From contig JBAIAC010000007.1 in NCBI GenBank assembly GCA_037349315.1, positions 50,679,001-50,743,000 on the forward strand: a stretch of 64,000 bases of DNA. Reading direction: 5' to 3'. The stretch's first letter is position 1. Every line of letters starts with the position of its first letter. The notes under the pieces were generated by a model. That model worked only from the letters and a program-made list of their open reading frames with translations. It did not search any database and was not told where the DNA came from. The DNA comes from Chelydra serpentina. Its lineage: Eukaryota; Chordata; Testudines; Chelydridae. Positions 51,456-63,290 of this stretch are shown here, in pieces. A program made the translations under genes and the position numbers.

Positions 51456-54400
51456 TGGAAGAAGAAATCCCTTTCCTTTGTGACTTTCTAATGCCTACTA
51501 ATCCTTCCCATTGTAAGGCTGCCTTTCTATTAGAATTTTTTCCCAGCAGTAGAATTTTTACCTTTCTAGTGGACTCCCCTTTTAAGATAACAGAGTCTCA
51601 TACATCCTTTCCTTCTAATATCTTACTGTGTCTGGGAAGGTAGAGAGAACCATCCACTATCATTTTCTCCACAAAATAAACTAGATACCTGTATTTTGTC
51701 TGAAGTGTTGTTTCTCATATGAGAAACTTCAGCATAGTGCCTCACATGATTTAGAAAGTGGTGAAGACTAGTACACATGCAAAAGGTATGGCTAGCTTTT
51801 CATTTTGCATATGGCATATTTGCATAGTTCCTCTTCTCTCTTTTCAAAATCTAAAAGTGCTATTTATATCTCTTTTAAAAATCCAGGTGTGGAGGGGTGG
51901 GCATTTTTCCAGCAGCCCCCATAACCTTCTCCAAACACAATCTCCAGTAACATCAGAGGAGTTGGATGAAGATGACAGAAAAAAGAGTCAGTAAAAGTTC
52001 AGGGTCTCCATAGACTATTTTTGCATTTGGATTTGGGGTTGGGGGTGGGGAGGGCTATCACGCTTCCTGTAACAGAAATCTTGAATGTATACTGGCCTGG
52101 ACAGAAAACTTCTTCCATAGCTACTTACATCCATTAATAGACAAGAATGTGAGGGGAAATGGTTCATGTGGATGTTTAACTCAGAGTTTCTTATCCCATA
52201 AAAATCTCAGATGTGAATTTCATTTCTAGAAGTAACGCCTGGCTTGCTGTGGGGCTCTGTGCTAGACAAATTAGATTTGCTGTTGATGAATTTCTGGAAT
52301 TGCAGCCCTAGTTATATAACTTTCCTGCTTCCAGCTGGAGCCAAGTACAGATTGTATGCATCATAGCTGATCTGCAGAACCAGCTGGGGCTGAAACAGCT
52401 GATGCTGATCATCATTAGCACCAGAACCTTGAAAGAGAAACACAGTTGATTTATTACCCAACTAGGATAAGGAAGCTGTATTATCCCTTGTATAAAAGCA
52501 ACACATATTAACAAACTGAGTTCCTTTCTAGGAACAACAATGAACATTGCAACCCTTTAAAATATGCATTATCCCTACATCCACATAATTCACTTTGCTT
52601 AATCAGGACACATTAATTAAACAGCGTTTCAGCTTATTTTATAGTATAACTAAAATATTTTAAAGTGCAGTTTTACCACATCTTGCTTCTCACCTCTTAA
52701 ACATATTTTCTACTCATTGTTTCATGGGCTTTTGTTGCCCTCTTGGAAGGAGAATATGTGAACCTGTTCAAAAATGCCTCATCAGTGCTTCAGTATAGAT
52801 TTTAGCCCAATGGAGCTTGTGGCTTGGACTTCTGCCTCCCATCAGCTACCTCTTGTCCAGCTGAGTCAAAGTATCTTACTAAAGAGCTCTCCAAATAGGT
52901 ACCCGTACTAATATCACAGAGTGTGTACCAATTTCTGTAAAGTGTATATGGATGTTTGAATATGCACCATTAATCACAGAAAAAATGATTTGGTTCATAA
53001 AATTGGTGAGGTGTCTTAATAGTTCTGTTTTCTTAGCCACTGTGATACTTTCCAAGTTCTCAATTTCCCTGATGACAGAGTTGAATTTATTAGGACTTAT
53101 CACCCTTTTCCATGTATGAGTCTGAGAGAATGGAAGATATCAGAGTATGATTCCAATGAGAACTAGAATCCAATTAGACCTAGACTAACACTTTTCCTTT
53201 TCTGTTAAGTGTAATGTTGTTTAATATGAAGATTAATGAAAATTTACAGTTTTCCATTGAAGTTGCTTGATAGGTGTAGAATTTATAGTAGCTTTGAACT
53301 GATTTAACAACTGACAATCACGGTCAACAGTTCATAAAAGAACATGTACAGAAGTCACAGCAATGCAAGAGTGACCTACCTCTTAATCAGAGACACAAGT
53401 GGGTGAGCACTGAACAATACTCTGTAGTACTGATTTCTAATTGCTTCCTAGGGCAATTGTTTCTTACTTCTAATTGCTGAGTTTATAATTTGGTTCCCTA
53501 AAATGGCTGGTAACAATCTGTTTGCAGTAATTATCTTTAACCAGTGGTGGATTAAGATTACACAGGTTTTGGATCCACTCCAAACAACAAATCAAAGGGT
53601 TGACCACCTTGCCAAGTTGCTTATAGCTGGATAATGGTACCTCTTGGCTCTCTCATCCACAGTGGCTTCCCCATCACTGATAATTGGTTCCCAACTTTAT
53701 GGGTGCATGGGCCCCCTCCTGACTGAGATCATGGATCCCTGTGTCTTGTCTTGATTGGCCCTTGTACAAATTAAACATACTGCACACCATGACCATATGC
53801 AGGAGCCAAATTGCCCCATTATTGAATGGTTGGTCTAAAATGTATTGTAACCTTTTCTTGAGGTATAGACAGCAGCAAGAATGACTAGTTTAATGAGTAT
53901 AGGGGGGCCCTTGCAAAAGTAAAGGGAAATGTATGGCTCAAGCACCCACTCAGGGCTGTGCTTCCTTTTCCATCTTTAGGAAATTGATCTCTAACCTCCC
54001 TCATCACCTTTCCTGCTGTTTCTTCCCCCTTGCAAGCACATGGGATTCCTCAGTAATATGAAACCATCACAACCCTTTATTTGGGAAAACACAGCAAAAA
54101 TATGGATTAGCAAGCCCCAAATGGTGTATGTGGGGTATGGTCCACCCCACTGTCTCAGTGAACTGCCTCACTGGTTAAGGGCCATTAAATCAACCCTCAC
54201 CCACCTAAACTTTGCTCATGAATCCAGTTAGATTCAGTGATGGCCAAGTGGGTGCTAGGAGGTGTCTGTTCCTACATTTCTACTTCGGTCTATTCAGCGC
54301 AGCAGCACCAAGTTGTGTTCCACTCCACTCTGCTGCCTTCAGTATGGTCTGTTGTATTAATTTAGATGAAATCTATGGGCCAAAAGTGTTAATATAATTC

Positions 54401-56494
54401 AGTCACTGTATACCATTAAACAGTGCTAAACAATATTCAGTTTATTCAGCCTGCTTATTCAGTTTATTCAGCCTGTTTGGCCAGCTAAACAATATTCAGG
54501 CTGCTTAGTACCATGGAAAACACATCATTAAATATCCTTTTAACCTTTTATTAAAAACAAAAAAGGAAGAAAAAAAAACAGTTAAAGCATTTTAAATGCA
54601 AAGTATTAAATGAGACTTTCATTTTAACAACATCTCTTGTTGCCTTTAGCAAGAGAGAGTTTGTAGAAGTCACACCCCATAGTTTGACAGTATTTTAGAT
54701 GGTATCAAAGATGGTAATAACTGGCCTTTTAGGGAAAAGAGAAGGTAGTTGAGATAGGTTGGAGCTATTGTTGTTGCTGTTGTTAAAGTCCATTCCGGTT
54801 TCATCTCAGGTGATGTTCAGGATTTAGCTGGACCTAATAAAGATGGTGATGTCATTTGGGTCCTCTCTCTAGTCTGGTCAGGATATTTCTCATAATCAAT
54901 GCTGACAAAGGCCTGCAGTCCCAGGAGATGGTGAGGGTGGCAGCCATGATGGAGAAGCTTGCTCCAGTAGCCTATTTTTCTCTCAAAAGTCTCTTTCTTT
55001 AAGGACCTACAAAGGGAGTGGTAGCTGGAATGGCCCATCCCCTCATTATTTGGTCCACCAATTAGGCCTAGTTTCCAATACCAATTTTTGTTCACTGATT
55101 TCTGGTTCCAAACTTTTATTGTTTACCCTGCATGATCCTAACACAGTCCTTAAATTGTATCAATAGGCCTTTTTGTTTGAACTAATTCAGTCTTTCTGTC
55201 TCCCTTTCGTAACTTTTCACACCAATATTTGTTGTTTGTAGGTTATTGTGACATCAGCTGCAAAAAGTGAGTGTAAATTCATCAGAACTCACAACTGGGG
55301 TAAATTTGCATGCCCAATTATCACAACAGATCCCACAAACACATCTGCTCTACTGCTAGTCTGTCACCTGACCAGTTCTGTAGAGTCCACTCCTCACAGG
55401 GTTTTAATTTTCTGACTAGGAAACCCAATGCACAATAGAACCAAAGACAGAGACTCTGCTCTCAAATAGAGTCTTTTAGCTCTCTCTGTAGTTCCTTGAG
55501 CTTTGGGCTCTGTATCTTGAGTTCATTGTCTTTAGCCCACTTTTTCTCAGGCAATAACTCTCACAATTCCTTCTCCTTTACAGCAATACACTTATATGAC
55601 TCATTTAGTAAAAAGTTCCCAAAAGAGAAAACAACCAAACTCAATGCATCAGAAAATACTGGGCAAAAATGCACTGGGGTAAAATTATACTATGCAAATT
55701 AAGTTTTCTAGAATGCTTCCTCTTTCTTCTGTAGAGGGAAGTAGAGAGTTCCATCTAGAGCCTTCCTGTCATAGTGGTACGTGGAGAGTTCCACCCCTCT
55801 AAGTTTGCTAGCTCTGGTGCATACAGTATTATTAACTCAGTATTATTCAGCTCCAAGTTGTGTTTGCAGTCTTGGCCATTTGAAATGCCATCCTTTGACT
55901 TGTAACAATGTTTTGATAACTGGGTGTTTTTCGATAATTTCCAAAATTCTAAAAAATTCTGAATTGAATATTACTGGGACCTTGGAATTAGTTATGATTT
56001 GTCATGTGTGAAATCCCTGCATAGAACAGTTTTAAGAAAATTTGAGACTTTTTGTAAATATATCTCCGCTGGATGTCCATGATATACAATGTGGAGTTTT
56101 TCTGGAAAAGCCATGATGAAATGAAGCATTAATTCAATATTTACATTATGATGCCATTATTACTTATGATGATACTAATTATCTACTGTGTACACCATGC
56201 TCTGTATGTGTTCGAAACACATACTCCCCAACTATTTTTAAACATGCTAATGGTCTGATTTGATTGGCTTCTTGTCAAAATAGGAAGCTCCACCAAAGTG
56301 CTACCAGATCTTGGCAAAGCTGGTTATGCAGTTGTGACAAGAATATAATTTATATTTGTACAGTTTTGTGCCATAAGCCATGCTACAGCTGCATTGCATT
56401 GTAAAAAGACTCTGCTTTTTAAGTCTAATCCATGTTGTATATTCACCTTACTAACTGGCTTATTGAATATGGATTTTCTTGTATCAACACAGGT
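51456..56494. other. 5 kb of AT-rich sequence without established genes
   Basis: Searched for exons, terminal repeats and RNA genes. Possible minus-strand exon-like segment at 52309-52427 (see findings). A short direct repeat, TTATTCAGCCTG / AGTTTATTCAGCCTG, lies near 54440-54475. Short open frames have no domains. Part of 54650-55760 has an LTR-like composition without clear ends. Confidence 0.4.
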
Positions 56495-56887
56495 TTAGGC
56501 CTGGTCTACACTAGGACTTTATGTCGAATTTAGCAGCGTTAACTCGATTTAACCCTGCACCCGTCCACATTAGGAAGCAATTTATTTTGACATAAATGGC
56601 TCTTTAATTCGATTTCTGTACTCCTCCCCGACGAGGGGAGTAGCGCCAAATTCGACATGGCCATGTCGAATTCGAGGTACTGTGGACGGAATTAGATGCT
56701 AATAGCTCCGGGAGCTATCCCACAGTGCACCACTCAGTGGACGCTCAGGACAGCAATCCGTACTTGGATGCTCTGACCTGCCACTCAGGAAAAGCCCCGG
56801 GAAAATCTGAATTCCTTTTCCTGTCTGGCCAGTTTGAATCTCATTTCCTGTTTGGACATCGTGGCGAGCTCAGCAGCACTGGCAACG

Positions 56888-59104
56888 ATGCAGAGCTCTA
56901 CACCAGAGGTTACCATGCAATCCCAGAATAGAAAGAGGGCTCCAGCATGGAGTGATCGGGAAGTTTTGGATCTGATCGCTGTGTGGGGAGATGAATCCGT
57001 CCTATCCGAGCTCCGATCCAAAAGACGGACTGCAAAAATTTATGAGAAAATATCCCAGGCTATGACGGAGAGAGGATACAGCCGGGATGCAACGCAGTGC
57101 TGCGTGAAAATCAAGGAGCTGCGGCAGGCGTACCAGAAGACCAAGGAGTCCAACGGACGCTCCGGATCGCGGCCACACACTTGCCGTTTTTACGAGGCAC
57201 TGCAAGCTATGCTCGGTGGTGCTGCCACCACTACCCCACCAGTGTCCGTGGACTCCGACGACGGGGTCTTATCTACGGCCACGTCGGAGGAGGTTTTCGC
57301 GGATGGTGAAGATGAGGAAGGAGAGGAGGAGGACGAGGCAGTCGACAGCGCTTTCAATGCTGATTTCCCCGACAGCCAGGATCTATTCATCACCCTGACT
57401 GAGCTCCCCTACGAACCCTCCCAAGGCAGCATTCCTGACCAGGAATCAGGCGAAGGATCAGCAGGTCAGTGTTTTAAACATTTATTTGGAATACAATAGG
57501 CATGGTGTATAAGCACTGTGTTTGTATTGCTTAATTGGCCTTAGGCGCTTCAGCTTTGAGTCGTTTTCCAGTGCAACTACTCGAAAAATTTGTCAATATG
57601 TGTGGGGATAGAGGAGAAATCCCCATCGAAGCTCTCCTGGAGGTACAGTGAGAGCTTTTGTATCAGGTTCGCAGGGAGAGCGGCCTTATTGTCTCCTCCA
57701 TGGTAGGATACTTTCCCGCGCCATGCAAGCTGCAGGTACTCTGGTATCATTGCCTTGCATAGCATGGCTGCATATGGCCCCGGGGTTTGCTGGCATTGAC
57801 GCAGCATGCACTCTTTCTCTGTCTCCGTAATCCTCATCAGAGTGATATCAGTCATGGTGCCCTGGTTTGAATGAGTGGTTTCTTTAGTATAGTGAATGCT
57901 TCATTTTCCCTTTAAAGAAAGACACCCGGCGGTTTCCATCCACGCGGGGGGGGAGGGAGTTGGGAACCTAACCATTCGAACTTGGCGGTGCGCGGGCAGG
58001 GAGAGTTCCCGGGAGCGGCCACGCGGAGGGGGGGAAAGGGTAGGCGAGCCGTTCAAACAGAGCGGTTCGCGGGCACTTTTAGTGCCCGGGAGCGGCCACG
58101 CGTAGGCGGGGAAAGGGTAGGCGAGCCGTTCAAACAGAGCGGTTCGCGGGCACTTTCAGTTCCCGGGAGCGGCCACGCGTAGGCGGGGAAAGGGTAGGCG
58201 AGCCGTTCAAACAGAGCGGTTCGCGGGCACTTTCAGTTCCTGGGAGCCGCCACGCGGAGTGGGGGTAAAGGATTGGCGGGCCGCTGTAGATGGCCGGTTT
58301 GGGCAGCAGCAGGAACTGGCCGCCGCCAGGAACTGTGCTTGAAACATGGGAGTAGAGCACTGCTGTGAAGTAATCTCTCAGCAGTCCAAAGTCATCAGCT
58401 TACCATGGTTTCCAGAGAGCAGATTTCCAGTGTTCTGCAAGGCTTCTGGGATCTGTACACTGGGACCCCAGACACTCAGGATAAAGACATAATATTTGAC
58501 CATGTAGTAAGTGGACATGTGATAGGTACTGTGCTTGGTCCTATTCACAGGGAAAGAGTATAGGCATTGTTCGGGAAAAAGTATCTTTCTGAGGAATTCA
58601 CTCCCTTTCTCCCATCCCACAGCTGCGAGTGTCTCCCGCCCTACCCATGGATCACCCTCCCAGAGGCTTGCGCTGATCAGGCGGCGCAAAAAGAGAACCC
58701 GGGACGACATGTTCTCCGAATTGATGGTCTGTTCCCGAAAGGAGGCGGCACAGCGGAGAGAGGACGTCTCAAGGTCCGAGCGAGCAGTCAGCGAACGGGA
58801 GCAGAGGGCTGAAGCTCGCGAGGACAGGTGGAGGCAGGAAGACCAGCAGGCGACTCAAACACTGCTGGGACTAATGAGGGAGCAAACTGACACGCTCCGG
58901 CGCCTGGTAGACGTTCTCCAGGACAGGAGACAGGAGGAAAGAGCACCTCTCTATGTAATTTCCAACCGCCCTCCCCCGCCACAAAGTCCAATCCTCTACT
59001 CACCCAAAGTCACTAGAACGAGGGGAGGCAGGGGCCGTGGAAATAATCACTCCACCCCTGCAGACTGCTCCAGTAGCAGAAGGCTCTCATTTCCAAAACT
59101 GTAG
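56888..59104 (+). CDS. Harbinger trihelix/Myb (SANT-like) DNA-binding protein, two exons
   Basis: Exon 1 is 56888-57464, donor GCAG|GTCAGT; exon 2 is 58623-59104, acceptor CCCATCCCACAG. The phases fit and give 352 residues. Residues about 17-110 form a Myb/SANT-like trihelix domain (KRAPAWSDREVLDLIAVWG with W21, a CVKIKELRQAYQKTKE helix and CRFYEALQAMLGG). Then comes an acidic segment (EDEEGEEEDEAV), and in exon 2 a basic RRRKKRTRDD stretch and a long Arg/Glu/Gln-rich coiled coil. In Harbinger elements the Myb-like partner binds TIRs and carries the transposase into the nucleus (family knowledge). The ATG at 56888 was chosen because coding-like sequence starts there; an upstream in-frame extension to 56834 lacks conserved look. 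AATAAA lies at 59183-59188, 79 bases past the stop. Confidence 0.85.
57577..57855 (-). CDS. Unknown 92-residue ORF inside the Myb intron, opposite strand
   Basis: Not recognised. ATG 57855 sits in GGCACCATGA (A at -3). The product (TDITLMRITETEKECMLRQC near the start, ...YLQLAWRGKV..., ...PTHIDKFFE end) has varied composition, alternating hydrophobic residues and no low-complexity stretches, unlike the artefact frames of GC-rich repeats. AATAAA on the minus strand (57486-57481) follows the TAG stop by about 90 bases. The whole unit fits within the Myb intron (57465-58622), convergent with that gene. It could be a third transposon gene, a captured exon, or chance. No domain assignment is possible from the sequence alone. 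Confidence 0.5.
   Translation of the reverse strand: MTDITLMRITETEKECMLRQCQQTPGPYAAMLCKAMIPEYLQLAWRGKVSYHGGDNKAALPANLIQKLSLYLQESFDGDFSSIPTHIDKFFE
57984..58262 (+). repeat. 77-bp tandem repeat in the Myb intron
   Basis: AGCGGTTCGCGGGCACTTT starts at 58061, 58138 and 58215 (period 77), with a partial first unit before. Units contain GAGCGGCCACGCG, GGAAAGGGTAGGCGAGCCGT and TTCAAACAGAGCGG. GC- and CpG-rich. It lies just upstream of the minus-strand ORF's start (57855), where promoter repeats would be expected (inference). Confidence 0.85.
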
Positions 59105-59182
59105 ATGGGTCCTTTCCTTCCCTCCAACCACACCCCACAACAGTTCCCTGCCCAGGTATCATCTAGAACATATGCTCCCCTT

Positions 59183-59188
59183 AATAAA
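59183..59188 (+). terminator. Poly(A) signal AATAAA of the Myb gene
   Basis: CTTAATAAAAATG, 79 bases after the Myb stop codon. Poly(A) signals this close to stops are normal in compact transposon genes. Confidence 0.6.
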
Positions 59189-59739
59189 AATGATTGTTTT
59201 GCACAGTGCTGTTCCCCTGACTTTCTTTCACAGGACGTTTTGGTTTTGGGGGAGTGGGTAAGGGGGTTTGTTATTAGCGACGTCAGGCGCCTGAACCAGG
59301 GTGAGGACAGGGGGAAAGGATCAACAGAAAGTCACTCTCACATTGCATGCACTGGGCACACTTGTCATTCTGGGAGGGGGTTGTCTTGTTCTCTTCGGGG
59401 GGGGGGCCCTGTGACTTTCTGGTGGGGGAGGGTGGCAACAGATCTTTTGCGGCCGGGGATAGCCTGCATGACAGATCCATGCAGCAGGGGATCTGTGGCC
59501 TCAATCCATGTCCAAAAAGTCAGAAAGGCCCCACCACACACAGTTGCAAATAGGAGGGGTTGATGGCTCCCTTGAAACAAGCAGTCCAGCACTGCTCTGG
59601 GAGCAGGAGCATGTAATTCCCCGAGCTTGGAAGCGTACTTTCCAACACTCCACCCGCTCCCCAACCGCGGTATGCGTCCCAGGTTAAACCCTTAACCGAG
59701 AAACCAGTAATAGAGACGGTGTAAATAAACAATGTTTCC

Positions 59740-59745
59740 TTTATT
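59740..59745 (-). terminator. Poly(A) signal AATAAA of the transposase gene
   Basis: TTTATT on the plus strand, about 120 bases beyond the transposase stop at 59865. The two transcripts converge but their signals do not overlap. Confidence 0.6.
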
Positions 59746-59864
59746 ATACTTTTAAAGTGTTGAATGAAGGGGGGTAAGGGGGTTGGTAATTGGAGAGGAT
59801 AGGCAACAGAAACTGGGTAAAGAAACGGGGGCAGGTTCAGCTTCTGTTTAAACAAGCGTAACAG

Positions 59865-61148
59865 TCACTGGTTACCCCGCTCGCTCTGGAAGGTAGCTTT
59901 CAAAGCTTCCCGGATGCGCAGCGCGTCCCGCTGTGATCTTCTAATCGCCCTGGTGTCCGGCTGTGCGTAATCAGCAGCCAGGCGATTTGCCTCAACCTCC
60001 CATCCCACCATAAACGTTTCCCCCTTGCTCTCACAGAGATTGTGGAGCACACAGCACGCTGCAATCACAATGGGAATATTTGTTTGGTTGAGATCGGAGC
60101 GAGTAAGTAAGCTTCTCCAACGACCTTTCAGACGGCCAAAGGCACACTCCACCACCATTCTGCACTTGCTCAGCCGGTAGTTGAAGAGCTCCTTTTCAGT
60201 GTCCAGGGCTCCCGTGTATGGCTTCATGAGCCAGGGCATTAGCAGGTAGGCAGGGTCCCCGAGGATCACTATAGGCATCTCCACATCCCCAACAGTTATT
60301 TTGCGGTCTGGGAAATAAACACCCTGTTGCAGCCGTCTAAACAGACCAGAGTTCTTGAAAACACGAGCATCATGAACCTTGCCCGGCCATCCGACATTGA
60401 TGTTGGTAAAACGTCCTTTGTGGTCCACTAGTGCTTGCAGTACCATAGAAAGATAGCCCTTTCGGTTAATGTACTGGCTGCCCTGGTGCTCCGGTCTGAG
60501 GATAGGGATGTGTGTCCCATCAATAGCCCCGCCACAGTTTGGGAATCCCATAGCAGAAAAGCCATCTATGATCACCTGCACGTCTCCAAGGGTCACTACC
60601 TTTGAGAGCAGCAGGTCAACGATTGCATGGGCTACCTGCATCACAGCAACCCCCACGGTAGACTTGCCCACTCCAAATTGGTTCGCGACTGACCGGTAGC
60701 TGTCAGGAGTTGCAAGCTTCCAGAGGGCTATGGCCACTCGCTTCTGGATAGTCAGGGCTGCTCGCATCCGGGTGTCCTGGCGCTTCAGGGCAGGGGACAG
60801 CAACTCACAAAGTTCCAGGAAAGTGCCCTTACGCATCCGAAAGTTTCTCAGCCACTGGGATTCATCCCAGACCTGCAGCACTATGCGGTCCCACCAGTCA
60901 GTGCTTGTTTCCCTTGCCCAGAATCGCCGTTCCACAGGATCAACGTGCCCCATTGCCACCATGATTTCTACGGGCCGGGGTCCCGTGCTTTGCGAGAGGT
61001 CTGTGCCCCTCTCAGAGTTCATGTCCTCCCGGAGCTTCCGTTGCCTCCTCGCCCGATTTCTCTGCATCTGCCTCTGGAAAAGGTGGACGATAAGGCGCGA
61101 GGAGTTGACAACGGACAGAACAGCAGCGATAATCGCGGAGGGCTCCAT
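59865..61148 (-). CDS. PIF/Harbinger DDE transposase (HARBI1-like)
   Basis: 427 residues from ATG 61148. A basic N-terminal stretch (residues 28-43) may serve nuclear import. A helix-turn-helix-like region spans about 133-175 (VAIALWKLATPDSYRSVANQ with FGVGKSTV next). The DDE_Tnp_4 catalytic domain contains GGAIDGTHIPI (D210), the GWPGKVHDARVF block (D260), VILGDPAYLLMPW (D298) and VVECAFGRLKGRW (E334). Length and motif order are normal for the family, and the frame has no lesion. It should cut at TTA-flanked TIRs together with the Myb-like partner. The domesticated relative HARBI1 is known in vertebrates (established). Confidence 0.93.
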   Translation of the reverse strand: MEPSAIIAAVLSVVNSSRLIVHLFQRQMQRNRARRQRKLREDMNSERGTDLSQSTGPRPVEIMVAMGHVDPVERRFWARETSTDWWDRIVLQVWDESQWLRNFRMRKGTFLELCELLSPALKRQDTRMRAALTIQKRVAIALWKLATPDSYRSVANQFGVGKSTVGVAVMQVAHAIVDLLLSKVVTLGDVQVIIDGFSAMGFPNCGGAIDGTHIPILRPEHQGSQYINRKGYLSMVLQALVDHKGRFTNINVGWPGKVHDARVFKNSGLFRRLQQGVYFPDRKITVGDVEMPIVILGDPAYLLMPWLMKPYTGALDTEKELFNYRLSKCRMVVECAFGRLKGRWRSLLTRSDLNQTNIPIVIAACCVLHNLCESKGETFMVGWEVEANRLAADYAQPDTRAIRRSQRDALRIREALKATFQSERGNQ

Positions 61149-61529
61149 GCTTGCTGGCCTGTGGCGTCCAAGCTGTCAATCACCGTAAAAGGGCGTGAAT
61201 TAATTGCCCGCCAGCGCTTTCACGTAGGGAGGGTGGGAGTGTGGGTCGAGTGACAACATTTACCTATAACCACCCTCGACACATTTTTGGCCCCAGAAGG
61301 CACTGGGGGCTACACCCAGAATTCCAGTGGGCAGCGGGGACTGCGGGAACTGTGGGATAGCTACTCACAGTGCACTGCTTGCAATGTCGACGCTTGCCCC
61401 GTTACTGTGGACTCAGAAATTCGAATTAAGGTCCTTCATGTGGATTCACACTATCGACTTTGCAATATCGGTTTCGCAAGTTCGGTTTAAGAAAAATCGA
61501 ACTAGTCTCGTAGTGTAGACATATCCTTA

Positions 61530-61896
61530 GACAGACTACCTATTGAAGTCAGGTGTTAATCTTTTTTTCTGGATAAAATATTAGAAAATTGAAAAAAATA
61601 CATTTGTCATGAGTGGTGACTCTAGGAACTTAACAATTATAATGTACTGAATAGTACTTACTTTTCATTTCCCCTGGGCTGTGGTTAAAATAGTCTGTGT
61701 TATCAGGTGGAGCATTTACATTTTTTAATCCCGTAACTGAGAATACATCCTGAGTCAGACACATTTACATTATACTGCATTTGTTTTGTGGAGTCCCTGC
61801 TCTGTGTAAAAGACTATGTTAGGAGGAAAGTAATCAGAGAACACCTAAACATAATGCACCAGACTCATGATAGAGTGTCACATAATGATTATTTCT
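61530..61896. other. AT-rich sequence without recognised genes
   Basis: No supported feature. Confidence 0.4.
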
Positions 61897-62403
61897 AGAG
61901 ATGCCTGGAGGACAACAATTCTGGTTTGTGGCAGCTTTTGAGGTTTAAAAACATATTTTAGTTCTGTATTGAAACAAACACAAAAACATTAGAATGTTTT
62001 TGTGAAAATGGAATTGTGTTGAAATGTCAATTTTTCGGATTGAAACCTGAACTTTTCAATTCAGGAAGAGGTAGGAGGGCATGTGTGTCAAAATGTCAAT
62101 TTTTGGATCAAAACCTGAGCTTTTGGATAGTGTGTTTTGGGGGCTGGGAATAGAGCACTGGTTTGGGTATTACAGAAGCCAGGTTCGAATTCCTGCTGTG
62201 TCTGATTCAGATCAGAGATTTTCATCTCCGATTACTCTGCATCAGGCAGTGTAGGTAGGGACTTAAACCTGGCTCTCCTACATCCTGAGCTAGTGTCCTA
62301 ACTACCAGGCTGTGAGAGTCCTTGCAGCAAAACTGATACATCTCTATGAAATGTTTTGCTTTGACAAAGTTATATTTACTTGAAAATGTTCCGACCAGCT
62401 CTA
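61897..62403. repeat. TIR-type repeat with tRNA-like strings (CTAGAG ends)
   Basis: Begins TTCTAGAGATGCCTGG and ends CGACCAGCTCTAG (inverted in part). The interior has ATGTCAATTTTTCGGATTGA and similar blocks, and the pair GCCAGGTTCGAATTCCTGCT / ACTTAAACCTGGCTCTCC, which look tRNA-like in both orientations. Related to the repeat at 45437-47823. Superfamily unknown. Confidence 0.45.
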
Positions 62404-63099
62404 GTTAATTCTTTGATTAGATTTGTTTTTGGCTGATAATGGTTTCAGCATTGCCGTATAGAGTAATCAGTTGCTTATCAAGGAAGTCTCTAAGCAGAGT
62501 TTACTATTATACTCAAAGAGAAGATACACTTAAGGACAACCTGGAAGCTAGTTCAGAACAATGGTATTATTCAGAAGGAACATAATGCACCAGTTCATTC
62601 ATTTACCTAGCTTTTTGCTTACTTTCAAGTGCAAGTCAAGGTGCTGATTTCAATCTATAAAGCTCTTGGTAAAGCGTTTGGAACTATAGCCTACCATGGA
62701 TCCAATGTGGTGGTAGGGGTTCAGAGCAGTGTTTGAGTTAACGGTACCTAGATTCAGTTGTCTGGGACTGCTAGAGGGGGTTCTTACTGGATGATGCTTG
62801 ATGTGGGAATTCACTTCTACATCTTGTCTGATAGAACAAGGGTTTGTTGATCTGTAGGTCACATTGCAAAGCAGATCTCTCTTCACAAGCTTTCACCTGA
62901 GGTTGTTGTCGGTTTGTCATAGGCTTTTCCTTTTTTTCCGTATAAGCATATTATGTTTTTAATTTATTTATATGTGTTGATGCGTCAGTGGGCACAAATC
63001 AAATTAATATAAAAATAATCTGGAAAAAATGTTTTCAAAGCTATTTTAAATTCATATAACTCTTGTTTATGATATTTGCAATAATGTAATATCTTTTAT
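62404..63099. other. AT-rich sequence without recognised genes
   Basis: A 78-codon minus-strand frame at 62650-62886 has no recognisable domain. It may lie in an old interspersed repeat (CTATAAAGCTCTTGGTAAAG). Not called. Confidence 0.4.
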
Positions 63100-63290
63100 T
63101 TGAGGATTTTATAGCCCTTTACAATTTGAGTTCTCACAATACCTCTATCATGCAGATAAGTATTTATTAATTATTTTATAGATGAGTGAACTGAAACACA
63201 GTAAGATTAAACTATTTTGCCAGTGTCACACAGGAAGTCAATAGAAGAGAGAAGAATTAAATCAAGGAGTCCTGAGTACGTACTAACCCC
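63100..63290 (+). repeat. MIR-like SINE remnant
   Basis: TAGATGAGTGAACTGAAACACAG, read in parts, followed by TTTGCCAGTGTCACACAGGA and AGGAGTCCTGAGT follows the order of MIR-like elements (ACTGAGGCAC, then TTGCCCAAGGTCACAC). Confidence 0.5.

Larger units (their letters stand above)
56498..61526. mobile_element. PIF/Harbinger DNA transposon, apparently autonomous
   Basis: 5,029 bases between TTA target duplications (56495-56497 and 61527-61529). Termini GGCCTGGTCTACACTA and TAGTGTAGACATATCC are inverted at 12 of 16 positions. Subterminal palindromes include ATTCGACATGGCCATGTCGA at 56650-56669. It carries the two genes expected of the superfamily, a Myb/trihelix protein (+) and a DDE transposase (-), each with an AATAAA behind it, plus a third ORF (-) in the intron. 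CpG content is still high, suggesting a young insertion. Confidence 0.93.

Noticed and set aside
59105..59563. 152-codon frame after the Myb gene
   Set aside because: Starts directly after the Myb stop, in its 3' UTR, spans the poly(A) signal, and has no domain-like pattern.
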